Source: Deinococcus alpinitundrae (GTDB taxonomy: Bacteria; Deinococcota; Deinococci; Deinococcales; Deinococcaceae). From it: a stretch of 64,000 bases of DNA. The position numbers and the translations under genes are program-made. Each line of letters starts with the position of its first letter. Positions within the stretch are counted from its first letter, which is position 1. Positions 28,368 to 39,009 of the stretch are shown piece after piece. A model generated the notes under the pieces. That model had not been told where the DNA came from, made no database searches, and saw only the letters and a program-made list of their open reading frames with translations. The DNA is taken from positions 62,001-126,000 of the forward strand of contig NZ_WXZL01000005.1 of NCBI RefSeq assembly GCF_009982895.1, written 5' to 3'.

Positions 28368-29219
28368 TCAACCGTTCAGCTGCACCTGGGCCACTTGGCA
28401 CAGCATCCGGAACATCTGAAACAGGTGGAAGGCGTCGGGACTGCTGTAGCCCACCGTCACGGCGTCGATGCGGGTCACGCCCGGCACCCGCCCGGCCTGA
28501 TCGGCCCTGGCCTGGTGATCGAAGGAAAGCTGCACGCTGGCCGGAAAGATGACCGTGAATGGCTTGAGCCGGGTAGCCTGCTCGACCGCTTCCCGTGCTC
28601 CTGCCTGAATCCGGCGGCACGCCTCAGCCGGGTGCAGATGTACGGCGCTGAACATGCTCAGGCCCTCTTTGACCGCCACACCGATCACCTCCGCGCCGAG
28701 ATCGTCTTGCACCTGCTTCACGGCAATGTCGTCGCCGCTGACGAACACCGTTGGCACACCGTAGTGTCCGGCCAGCAGCGCGTTGAGGTACGGCTCCCCG
28801 GCCTGCACACCGTTGATCCTGACGTCGCGCACCGAGCCGTTCCAGGTGTGGGCCAGCGGCGCGCCCTGGGTTCCGGCGCGGGCGTGGTAGCCCACCATCA
28901 AGAGCGCCACCACGCCGCTTTCCTGCACGCCCTGTACCATGCTCAGAGGCCGGTCGTTACCCGACACGTAGCGCACCCGCTCGTCGATGTGTTCGGGCAG
29001 CAGGTTGCGCATCGTCTCGTGCGAGTCGGCGATCAGCACCCCGCTTGCGCCGCCCTCGAAGGCCCCTAGGGCGGCGGCGTTGGCCTCGCGACTCATCTGG
29101 AGACGGGCGCGTTCGTACTCGCCCGCATTGACCAGCCCCCCAAACTCCGGTGGACTCACTTGCACCCACGACGCCACCCCGCACACGCCTTCCATATCCA
29201 CGCTGATGACGACATTCAT
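28368..29219 (-). CDS. M55 family D-aminopeptidase (DppA-like)
   Basis: A 283-aa zinc D-aminopeptidase. The family releases D-amino acids from short peptides and forms a decameric ring. It begins with the diagnostic SVDMEGVCGV (residues 5-14, with the zinc Asp and Glu). It also contains ADSHETMRNLLPEHID, MVGYHARAG, HTWNG and VSGDD. TACGCT (29226-29231) lies 6 nt before the ATG. The divergent acetyltransferase gene starts 37 nt away. Confidence 0.9.
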   Translation of the reverse strand: MNVVISVDMEGVCGVASWVQVSPPEFGGLVNAGEYERARLQMSREANAAALGAFEGGASGVLIADSHETMRNLLPEHIDERVRYVSGNDRPLSMVQGVQESGVVALLMVGYHARAGTQGAPLAHTWNGSVRDVRINGVQAGEPYLNALLAGHYGVPTVFVSGDDIAVKQVQDDLGAEVIGVAVKEGLSMFSAVHLHPAEACRRIQAGAREAVEQATRLKPFTVIFPASVQLSFDHQARADQAGRVPGVTRIDAVTVGYSSPDAFHLFQMFRMLCQVAQVQLNG

Positions 29220-29225
29220 GGGCTG

Positions 29226-29249
29226 AGCGTAGCGGCTGGGCGGTAGCCT
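29226..29249. promoter_or_regulatory. Divergent leaderless promoters
   Basis: Minus-strand TACGCT (29226-29231) and plus-strand TAGCCT (29244-29249) are each 6 nt from their ATG (29219 and 29256). Both promoters are packed into a 36-nt intergenic gap. Confidence 0.6.
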
Positions 29250-29255
29250 AGGCAA

Positions 29256-30005
29256 ATGACCACCGTGCAGATGACCGAATTGCAGCGCGTCGAGGCGGCC
29301 CTGGCCGCGAGCTGGCGTGGCTATCCCGGCGATTGGGCCACCTTCGGCCCGCTGAGCGCTGTCTACGCCAGGGCCGGGCTGCCGATCAACGTGGCGCTGG
29401 GAGCCACCAACGAGGAAAGCGCAGCAGAGCAGTTGCCGCAGATCGAAGGCTTCTTCGCCGCCCACGCTCACGCCGCCTCCGTGCTGGCGCACTCGCACGC
29501 GCACCCGGCGCTTCTGGCGGCGCTGGCGGCCCGGAACTACCACCTGGACTATCTGCTGCATACCTACGCTCGTGCTCCGTCCGGCGAGCGGCCTGCTTCA
29601 GCCTTCGAGACGGAGCTGGTGACGCCCGACGAATGGATCCGGATCACGCCGCTGGCCTTCGGGCCGGAGAGTCTTGAGATGATGCGGCTGGCGGCCAGCG
29701 TGGCGGATGTGGTGCGGCTGGGCGTCAAGGTGGGTGGCCAGTGGGCGGGCTTCGGGGCTGTGACCGTCATGCCGGATTCAGAGGGCGGTGTGGCCCTGCT
29801 GTTCAGCGCCGGAACCCTGCCGGAGTATCGCGGCCAGGGCATTCAGGCGGCTCTCCTCGCGGCCCGCTTGCAGATCGCCCACGAACAGGGCGCGACGCTG
29901 GCCGCCGTGGACGTGTCGCCCGGCAGCGGCAGCGAGCGCAACGTGGTGCGGGCAGGCTTCGGGCTGATTGGAGCGCGGCTGAATTTTGTGCAGACTCAGG
30001 GCTGA
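29256..30005 (+). CDS. GNAT family N-acetyltransferase
   Basis: A 249-aa protein. The C-terminal half is a GNAT domain with the acetyl-CoA pyrophosphate loop in LPEYRGQGIQAALLAARL (motif A Q/R-x-x-G-x-G/A) and a following motif B segment SERNVVRAGF. The N-terminal half is a degenerate second domain typical of two-lobed acetyltransferases. The substrate is unknown. The gene converges with the ACT-domain gene, overlapping it by 10 nt. Confidence 0.85.
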   Translation: MTTVQMTELQRVEAALAASWRGYPGDWATFGPLSAVYARAGLPINVALGATNEESAAEQLPQIEGFFAAHAHAASVLAHSHAHPALLAALAARNYHLDYLLHTYARAPSGERPASAFETELVTPDEWIRITPLAFGPESLEMMRLAASVADVVRLGVKVGGQWAGFGAVTVMPDSEGGVALLFSAGTLPEYRGQGIQAALLAARLQIAHEQGATLAAVDVSPGSGSERNVVRAGFGLIGARLNFVQTQG

Positions 30006-30394
30006 AGGGTGTGGCCCGCGCTCCGCAGCGCCGTCTGTGCTTCCCCTAACTGCTCGCGCTTGACCAGCACATAATCGGTGTCGAACGTCGAGACGGCGAA
30101 GATGCCCACCCCGGCGTCACGCAGCGGATTGAGCACGGCGGCCAGGATGCCGGTTAAGCCAAAGTCGAAGGGGCCGTGCAACTTGAAGGCCACCCAGCCG
30201 GAGGCATGCGTCGTCCCTGGCGGCAGCAGGTGGGCCTCGCAGACCAGCGAGAGTTCGTCTTCGCTGCGCGTCAGGCTGAACAGGGCGCCGGTTAGCAGTT
30301 CCGTTGGCAAACGTGCCGAGGGCGGCCACTGTGCCACCGCAAATTCGGTGGGATCAGGGCCGCCCAGCAGCGACAGCGTGAGTTGAGGCGTCAT
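29996..30394 (-). CDS. ACT-domain protein (DUF2241-like)
   Basis: A 132-aa protein composed of two small ACT-like halves. The first has LTLSLLGG. The second has WVAFKLHGPFDFGLTGILAAVLNPLRDAGVGIFAVSTFDTDYVLV, the typical ACT_7 ligand-binding fold. Family members are stand-alone amino-acid-sensing or unknown-function proteins. TAGACT (30402-30407) lies 7 nt before the ATG. Confidence 0.85.
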   Translation of the reverse strand: MTPQLTLSLLGGPDPTEFAVAQWPPSARLPTELLTGALFSLTRSEDELSLVCEAHLLPPGTTHASGWVAFKLHGPFDFGLTGILAAVLNPLRDAGVGIFAVSTFDTDYVLVKREQLGEAQTALRSAGHTLQP

Positions 30395-30415
30395 GCCGCC
30401 CAGTCTAGGGCAGGC

Positions 30416-31006
<591 letters not shown>

Positions 31007-31110
31007 ATCATTCCCCTTTGGGCCAAGGCCGCGCGGCGAGGCGGGCGAAACGGTGAACGGAGTCGGGGTGAATCCCGAGTGGCGGACGTCGGTGTCGGAC
31101 CAGCTTGGAA

Positions 31111-31596
31111 TCAGCCCAGCAGATCGTCGAGCATCGAGACGGCGTTGCTGCCGAAATCCGCGTCGAATTTGATCGGCGGCGCTTCCTTGAGGGTTCTCAT
31201 GATCTCGCTGAGGACCGTGATGGTTTTCTTGGCGTGCAGTTTGACCCGGCCCAGCGGCACGCTGCTGTCGAAAATCAGGGTGAGAAGCGCCACGTCACCG
31301 ACCGACTCGACGTAGATGGCTCCCTGTTCACCCTGGTGAATCTGCTCGCTGAAGGTGCGTTCGCCGAGCATATTGGCCAGTGCGGCAGTCGCGGCGGCGT
31401 TGGAGGCCACCAGGGTCGCCACCGAGTCGAGGGCGGGGGGGCGGGGGGCCCACAGCGCTTCCTTGTGAGAGAGCACGAAGCCCTTGCGGTCAACCAGAAG
31501 GCAGTAGCGGACACCTGTGGCCGCGAGCAGGTCTTCGACTTGCGTCTCGACCTGATCGAAGGCGTCACCGTACAGCGCGAGAGAAGGCTCAATCAT
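31111..31596 (-). CDS. mglB: MglB roadblock/LC7 domain protein
   Basis: A 161-aa roadblock/LC7 protein. The domain spans about residues 10-110 with [51 protein letters not shown] and [18 protein letters not shown]. MglB dimers bind MglA and stimulate its GTP hydrolysis. The C-terminal helix ends in an acidic tail. TATACT (31605-31610) lies 8 nt before the ATG, so this promoter heads the mglB-mglA unit. Confidence 0.92.
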   Translation of the reverse strand: MIEPSLALYGDAFDQVETQVEDLLAATGVRYCLLVDRKGFVLSHKEALWAPRPPALDSVATLVASNAAATAALANMLGERTFSEQIHQGEQGAIYVESVGDVALLTLIFDSSVPLGRVKLHAKKTITVLSEIMRTLKEAPPIKFDADFGSNAVSMLDDLLG

Positions 31597-31727
31597 CGAG
31601 GGGCAGTATAAGGAGGGTGTTCTTACAAGAGGCGTACAGATTTTCAGGCAGCGTTGGGGCGGTACCGGCCCCGGCTCACCTGAATTGGCTCATCTGGCCA
31701 GCGGAGGCAGCCGCTACACTGCCCGGC

Positions 31728-33971
<2,244 letters not shown>

Positions 33972-34000
33972 CGGGGCCAGTTAGCGCGGCGCGGGCTGTT

Positions 34001-34726
34001 TCAGTCGCCCGCGCCCACTTTCGCCAGCAGCCGCTCGTCTTGCTGAGCGAGTTCGAGAATGTGGTAGCCGTAGGCGTTGAACACCTGCGCGCCGCTGGCC
34101 TCGTCGGTGTACGACACTTTCTTGCCCTCGTACTCGTGGATATGGCCGTGAACGACCAGCCTGGGGCGGCGCTTACTGATAAAGCCACTGATGAATTCGC
34201 AGCCCCGGTGGGCGTAGTCACTGCCCGCGTGTGGGCCCGTCGGCGGCGCATGCGTCAGGAAGATGTCCACGCCGCCGCGCGCCTGCCAGGCCAGCTTGCC
34301 CAGTCCCCAACGCGCCTGGGCCGGGGTGTACTGGTTCTCGCCATCGCGGTAGCGCGGCACCCCGCCCCAGCCCGCGATTTTCAGCCCCGCCTCGCTGACG
34401 ACTCGCCCGTCGGCGTTGATAACGCCCTGTGGCAGATGCCGCCCCGACCCTTCGTTGATGTACTCGTCGTCATGGTTGCCCGGCACGTACACCACCGGCA
34501 CGGTCAGGGTGGACGCCAGAAATTCCAGAAAATAACCGGGAATGTCACCCGCCGACAGCACCAGATCAAGCGGCGGCAGGCCCTGGGGAAACCCGCTGCG
34601 GTACACGTAAGGATGGACCATGTCTGCGATAACCATGACCCGCTTGGTCGTGGTCGGGTCAGACGTGTCGAACTGGGCTTGGGTCGGAATCCGTGATTGA
34701 AGTGAGGGCTGAGCGAGGGACGTCAT
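34001..34726 (-). CDS. Calcineurin-like metallophosphoesterase
   Basis: A 241-aa cytoplasmic phosphoesterase. Metal-site motifs are visible in order: VIADMVHP (a variant DxH), LVLSAGDIPG (GD), VPGNHDDE (GNHD), LTHAPPTG and VHGHIHEYEG (GHxH). The first motif is DMVH instead of DxH, so the first metal site may be altered. AGGAG lies 9-10 nt upstream of the ATG. The substrate is unknown. The divergent acetyltransferase starts 170 nt away. Confidence 0.87.
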   Translation of the reverse strand: MTSLAQPSLQSRIPTQAQFDTSDPTTTKRVMVIADMVHPYVYRSGFPQGLPPLDLVLSAGDIPGYFLEFLASTLTVPVVYVPGNHDDEYINEGSGRHLPQGVINADGRVVSEAGLKIAGWGGVPRYRDGENQYTPAQARWGLGKLAWQARGGVDIFLTHAPPTGPHAGSDYAHRGCEFISGFISKRRPRLVVHGHIHEYEGKKVSYTDEASGAQVFNAYGYHILELAQQDERLLAKVGAGD

Positions 34727-34895
34727 GGCTGAAGGCTCCTGCCCGGAGACGGTGAAACGAAGGAGTTGCCGTCAATTGAACGGCTGCGCTGACCGCCGGA
34801 AAAACGCGACCATCCTCGTAAACCACCGGGGCTTGTATCCCGGCAGTCTAGCGCGTTTTCGCTGTGGGCGGGGTGTTTCCTACAGAATACTAAAG

Positions 34896-35417
34896 ATGAC
34901 CGACCCACCTTCTGACGTCCCGATGCTGCGCACTCCGCGCCTGACGCTCTGGCCACTCTCCTCTGAAATCATCACCCGGCAACTGACCGGGGGACCGTTT
35001 GTTCTGGAGTTACCAGCTGTCGGCCGCGCTGTATTCGATGCGCACTGGCCCAGCGGCGCGCTGGGATTTTTCCCCGGTTGGGCCAAGCATCCTGATTTGA
35101 TCAGCGGTTGGGTCATCCTTCACGCGGGGGAGGCGGTCGGCACCATTGGTCCCAAAGGTCCGCTGACGGGCACAGTCGAGATCGGCTACGGACTGCGGTC
35201 CCAGAATTGGAACCAGGGACTTGCCAGCGAGGCGGCGCGAGCGGTGACGGAGTGGCTGCTGGGGCTACCGGAGGTCAAGAAGGTCACCGCCGAAACCGCG
35301 ACCGGCAACGCCGCCAGCGCGCGGGTACTGGAGAAAGCAGGTTTTGTCGAGATTGGGCGCGATTTTAGTGAGGAGGACGGCGAACTGCGGCTGTGGGCCA
35401 GAGTGAAGATCCCTTAG
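34896..35417 (+). CDS. GNAT acetyltransferase, RimJ/RimL type
   Basis: A 173-aa acetyltransferase. It opens with LRTPRLTLWPL, the typical RimJ/RimL start, and has the acetyl-CoA loop in GLRSQNWNQGLASEAARAVTEWLL and motif B TATGNAASARVLEKAGF. CAGAAT (34883-34888) lies 7 nt before the ATG. The reading frame remains open well upstream, but the promoter position and family start favour 34896. Its stop overlaps the DUF4385 stop by 4 nt. Confidence 0.87.
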   Translation: MTDPPSDVPMLRTPRLTLWPLSSEIITRQLTGGPFVLELPAVGRAVFDAHWPSGALGFFPGWAKHPDLISGWVILHAGEAVGTIGPKGPLTGTVEIGYGLRSQNWNQGLASEAARAVTEWLLGLPEVKKVTAETATGNAASARVLEKAGFVEIGRDFSEEDGELRLWARVKIP

Positions 35418-35953
35418 CCGTATTGGGCCTTATGGCGCCGCTTCAGCTCGGCGTACTCGGGATTGGCCGCCGCCTCGTCCCACTTTGCCTTGAAGATGCG
35501 GGCCGACTCGGCCTTCACCGGGTCCTCGGGGCTGCGCGGCAACTCGGGGCGGCCATGCGCGCCGCTGACCCCCTTCTGGTCGTCCGGCACCGGGCCGTCA
35601 TACTTTTTGCCGCCCTTGTGGTTGGCGTAGCGCCGCGAGCGGGTGTAGCCCATCTGAAGAAACTTGCGGGCCATGTCCGCGCCCACGAAGTCGCCTGCCG
35701 CCAGATACTCCAGAAACAGCTTGAAGATGGCCTCGCTGCTCTCCCGCGCCGCCTCGGGGGTAGCGAAGCGCCAGTACGGCAGGATCTCCGATTTGTACGG
35801 CTGCACCAGCAAGACGCCCTGTTCGCCCACGCCCACCCGGTACAGCTCAGGATGCGCCCGCAGATCGAGTTCGGCGTAGTGGAGGCTGTAGTCGAATTTC
35901 TCGGTCGGTTGGGAAACGTCTTTGGTCTCCGGTGTTGGCTTGGTTGTCTTCAT
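35414..35953 (-). CDS. DUF4385 family protein
   Basis: A 179-aa soluble protein matching the DUF4385 pattern: YSLHYAELDLRAHPELYRVG, GEQGVLLVQPYKSEILPYWRF, FVGADMARKFLQMGYTRSRRYANHKGGKKYDG and a charged C-terminal helix. The family's role is unknown. Phage T4-like and bacterial relatives exist. The first 18 residues are Lys/Thr-rich. The gene is upstream of no obvious partner. GGAG lies before the ATG. Confidence 0.85.
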   Translation of the reverse strand: MKTTKPTPETKDVSQPTEKFDYSLHYAELDLRAHPELYRVGVGEQGVLLVQPYKSEILPYWRFATPEAARESSEAIFKLFLEYLAAGDFVGADMARKFLQMGYTRSRRYANHKGGKKYDGPVPDDQKGVSGAHGRPELPRSPEDPVKAESARIFKAKWDEAAANPEYAELKRRHKAQYG

Positions 35954-35982
35954 TCCAGCTCCGCATCACGGGTTTTGAAATG

Positions 35983-36014
35983 CGAAAAGGCGGAGGTCGC
36001 CCCCCGCCCCGCCT
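35983..36014 (-). terminator. Terminator of dps
   Basis: On the minus strand the arms AGGCGG/CCGCCT around a G/C-rich loop are followed by TTTTCGC, 10 nt past the dps stop. Confidence 0.65.
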
Positions 36015-36024
36015 GTTCCTGGGT

Positions 36025-36699
36025 TCAGTTCAGTTGCTCGTCGTCCATCATCGCCTGAAGCATCCAGCGGATCTTGTCGATGGTGGCGGCGTAGCCGTTG
36101 TACAGGTCGGCGGTGGCGTGGTCTTCGGCGTCGTCCACCGTGCCGGAGTCGTCGCGGTAGCCCTTGCCCACCCGGCTGAGATCGGCGACCAGATCGGCCA
36201 CCTGGGTGCGGGCGTCACGCACCGTTTCGGTGGGCACACGCACCACGCTGTACTTGTCGAGGTCGCTCGGCGCGTTCTTGGGGCTGCCGCCCAGCGCGAC
36301 CAGACGTTCGGCCTGCTCGTCAATGCTGGGAAAGATTTCCTCGATGAACTCGTCGTAGGCCAGGTGCAGATCGCGGAAGAAGCGGCCCCGGATGTCCCAG
36401 TGGTACTTCTTGAACTTCAGGTACAGGCAGATGCTGGTCGAGAGGTTGCGCTGCAAAGTCTCCGAGACGATGCCGAACTGCTCCTCGGTGAGGTAGTGGT
36501 GGTTGACCAGCTGGTTGAACGCCCCGCCCTCGTGCGCGGCGTCGGTGCGCTGACCTACCGAAGCCTCGGCAGGAGAGGGCGCGTTGTGAACGTCTTCCAC
36601 GATCAGCGGCGCGGTCTTGTTCTTGCCGGCCTTAGCGCTGGCGGGCGCGGCGGGCGCGGCTGCCGCTTGTACGGCGGACTTGCTGCTCTTCTTGGTCAT
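36025..36699 (-). CDS. dps: Dps-family DNA-binding ferritin with long N-terminal tail (Dps1-like)
   Basis: A 224-aa Dps. The core four-helix bundle (about residues 60-215) carries KFKKYHWDIRGRFFRDLHLAYDEF and FPSIDEQAERLVALGGSP, which include the ferroxidase His, Asp and Glu. The roughly 60-residue Lys/Ala-rich N-terminal tail and the NHHYLTEEQF segment correspond to the DNA- and metal-binding extension of D. radiodurans Dps1. The protein stores iron and protects DNA from oxidation. TAAGTT (36706-36711) lies 6 nt before the ATG. Confidence 0.95.
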   Translation of the reverse strand: MTKKSSKSAVQAAAAPAAPASAKAGKNKTAPLIVEDVHNAPSPAEASVGQRTDAAHEGGAFNQLVNHHYLTEEQFGIVSETLQRNLSTSICLYLKFKKYHWDIRGRFFRDLHLAYDEFIEEIFPSIDEQAERLVALGGSPKNAPSDLDKYSVVRVPTETVRDARTQVADLVADLSRVGKGYRDDSGTVDDAEDHATADLYNGYAATIDKIRWMLQAMMDDEQLN

Positions 36700-36788
36700 G
36701 GGCCTAACTTACCCCTGCCCCCGCGCCGGGCAGATGACGTGCCCGTAAGGACACCTTTAACTCTTGAGATGCGATTGCGGTATGTGCT

Positions 36789-37679
36789 TCAAACGGCCCT
36801 GAAGCGCAGTTCGTTGTCCTGCACATCCAGCACCACCGCGCCGAGGTCAGCGAGTTCGGCCAGGTGAGCGCTGATCACGCTGCGGTTGAGCAAGGCCGCA
36901 CTGGGCGTCGTCATCTGCACGCCCAGCGCGTCGCAGACTCGCTTGAGGGCCGTGTCCACTGTGGAAGCGTCTTGAACGGCGGTCAGAACTGCCTCCGTGA
37001 CGGCCCCAAACGCTGCCAGGTTGGTCGCCACCAATCCAGTCAGGTTCTCGGTGGGGTTCCCGTGTCCCGGCACGGTGAGACGCACGCCCGGCACGTCGAG
37101 CAAACCGGCGGCACTCGCCTTCATAGATGTGCTGTCCACACAGAACGTCAGCGGGTGCTTGGCCAGTGGTTCCTCGCCGAACAGGGCGTCGGCAGCGTAC
37201 AACACGTCACCGAAGCGGACCGCATACATCTGCGAGGCGTGACCGGGCACGTCTATCAGTTCCACCGCCACGCTGCCGAGCGTGACCCGACCTGCCGCCA
37301 CCGCCTGCGCCGGACTTGCCGGAGCGAGCAGGAACTTGGTCCGCAAGACTTGCGGCGGGTGCGCGCCGTAGAGATATAGCGGCTCCAGCAGCGGATGCTG
37401 GATAATGGCGGCCTCGAAGGGCGGCGCAAAGATCGGCAGGCCCGGAAACCGCTTGAGGAAAGTGGCGTTGCCGCCGTGATGGTCGGCGTGCGAGTGGGTA
37501 TTGAGGATGGCCGTCGGCGTCAGGCGCTGGGCCTCCAAGGCGCGCAGCAGCTTGCGGGCGTGTGAATCGTCGAGGCCGGTATCGACCACTAGCACGCCGG
37601 ATCCTTCCACGAACACTAGCGAATTGACGGCGGCGGCAAACAGAAGCGCGCCGGGCGCGAGCGGCAGCAGATCAGACAT
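36789..37679 (-). CDS. MBL-fold metallohydrolase
   Basis: A 296-aa metallo-beta-lactamase fold hydrolase. The zinc motif is THSHADHHGG (residues 61-70), followed by DVPGHASQM, YAADALFGEE and VPGHGNPTEN. A C-terminal helical domain (about 215-296) resembles a winged helix (SAALLNRSVISAHLAELADLGAVV). This layout suits thiolester or lactone hydrolases, without a clear substrate. TAAGCT (37686-37691) lies 6 nt before the ATG. Confidence 0.87.
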   Translation of the reverse strand: MSDLLPLAPGALLFAAAVNSLVFVEGSGVLVVDTGLDDSHARKLLRALEAQRLTPTAILNTHSHADHHGGNATFLKRFPGLPIFAPPFEAAIIQHPLLEPLYLYGAHPPQVLRTKFLLAPASPAQAVAAGRVTLGSVAVELIDVPGHASQMYAVRFGDVLYAADALFGEEPLAKHPLTFCVDSTSMKASAAGLLDVPGVRLTVPGHGNPTENLTGLVATNLAAFGAVTEAVLTAVQDASTVDTALKRVCDALGVQMTTPSAALLNRSVISAHLAELADLGAVVLDVQDNELRFRAV

Positions 37680-37913
37680 GGTCCGAGCTTAGCGGTTGCC
37701 CGCCCGGGGTCGCTTTACGGCTGAAAAGTAAGGTGGCCCAGTAAAGCGATGAGAAGCACTTGAGATGAGTGAAGCTTCCCGGTATTCTGCGGCCTGTTCG
37801 TCCCCCACAGTTTGTCAACCGTGTTCGTGCTCAGGGCTGCCGCTGCACGCCTTTCCCCGTTTACCGTCGGTCATTTGACTGTGCTCGACTGTGCCCGAAC
37901 GTCAAGGAGAAAC

Positions 37914-38960
37914 ATGAAGAAGCGCTTCCTCCTCACTGCCCTCGCGCCCACGCTGTTGCTGGCGGCCTGCAATACCGGAGCGACCACTCCGACGCCTCAG
38001 CCTCAGCCAAGCGCAGACACCACCCTACCGGTGATCAGCTTGCTGGCCGCGCCCGCCTCGGTCAGCGCGGGCAGCAGCGTGATCCTGACGGCCACTGCCA
38101 GCGACAACGTGGGGGTGAGTAGCGTCAAGTTCTACCGGGACGACACCCTGCTCGCCACCGATACCAGCGCGCCCTACGAATACACCCAGGTGACTACGGC
38201 TGCAGATGTGGGCACCCTCGGCTTCAAGGCCGTGGCCAGCGACGCAGCAGGCAACACGGCCAGCGCTGCGGCCAGCGTGACCGTAACGACACCCAGGCCA
38301 CCAGTCAGCCCGGATATTGACCTGAACATCAGCGCGATAACAATCTCAGGAAATCTGCCGATTACTGCTGCGGTCAGCAGCCAGATTGGCATTGCCAAGG
38401 TGGAATTTCTGCTGGACGGCAAGAGTGTGGCTACGGACGTGACTGCTCCTTATCAGGTGGTTTTGCCCGGCCTGACCAGTCTGCAAAACGGTCTGCACAC
38501 TCTGGTCGTGAAAGCGACCGATCAGAACGGCCAAGTCAGTGAAGACAGCCAGACGTTTCTGATCGCTATCGACGATAACGAGCCGAATAACAGTGTTCTT
38601 GCAGCAAAGACAATTAAAATTGGCGATATCTTGAACGGCACAATCGCTGGACAGGCACAGGATGTCGATTACTTCCGATTCAATGCCGTCAAGGGCGATC
38701 AACTCAAACTGGGTGTGATGGGTAAATCACTGACAGCCAGCACCCTCGATCCTTACATCACGCTTTACTCGCCTGACGGTCAGACCATGCTCGAGCGCAG
38801 CGACGACGGCGGCCCTGGCGAAGATGCCGAGATCCTCTTTAACGTGCCCGCAGCTGGCAGCTACGTGATCGCAGTCACAAGCTTCGACATTCATGACGAT
38901 CCCGACGCCAACGACAATCTGCCGACCAATTTTTACCAGCTTGCCCTGACCCGCCGCTGA
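37914..38960 (+). CDS. Lipoprotein with Ig-like repeats and PPC domain
   Basis: A 348-aa surface lipoprotein. The signal peptide ends with the lipobox LLAAC (Cys20). Two Ig-like domains follow (about 35-125 and 135-225), each with VKFYRD/VEFLLDG and DNVGVSSV or SSQIGIAKV strands. A pre-peptidase C-terminal (PPC) domain with DDNEPNNSV, TIAGQAQDVDYFRFNAVKGD and PAAGSYVIAVTSF ends it. AAGGAG lies 4 nt before the ATG. The subtilase gene starts 49 nt downstream, suggesting an operon in which this protein may assist the protease at the cell surface. Confidence 0.85.
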   Translation: MKKRFLLTALAPTLLLAACNTGATTPTPQPQPSADTTLPVISLLAAPASVSAGSSVILTATASDNVGVSSVKFYRDDTLLATDTSAPYEYTQVTTAADVGTLGFKAVASDAAGNTASAAASVTVTTPRPPVSPDIDLNISAITISGNLPITAAVSSQIGIAKVEFLLDGKSVATDVTAPYQVVLPGLTSLQNGLHTLVVKATDQNGQVSEDSQTFLIAIDDNEPNNSVLAAKTIKIGDILNGTIAGQAQDVDYFRFNAVKGDQLKLGVMGKSLTASTLDPYITLYSPDGQTMLERSDDGGPGEDAEILFNVPAAGSYVIAVTSFDIHDDPDANDNLPTNFYQLALTRR

Positions 38961-39009
38961 GCCGTCGCCTGGCCCGGCTTTGCCCTGGTCTCTCTCAAGG
39001 AGCGTCAAC

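Noticed and set aside
34725..34895. 57-codon upstream extension of the RimJ/RimL-type gene
   Set aside because: The extension is Arg/Cys-rich non-conserved sequence, and the promoter and family start fit 34896.
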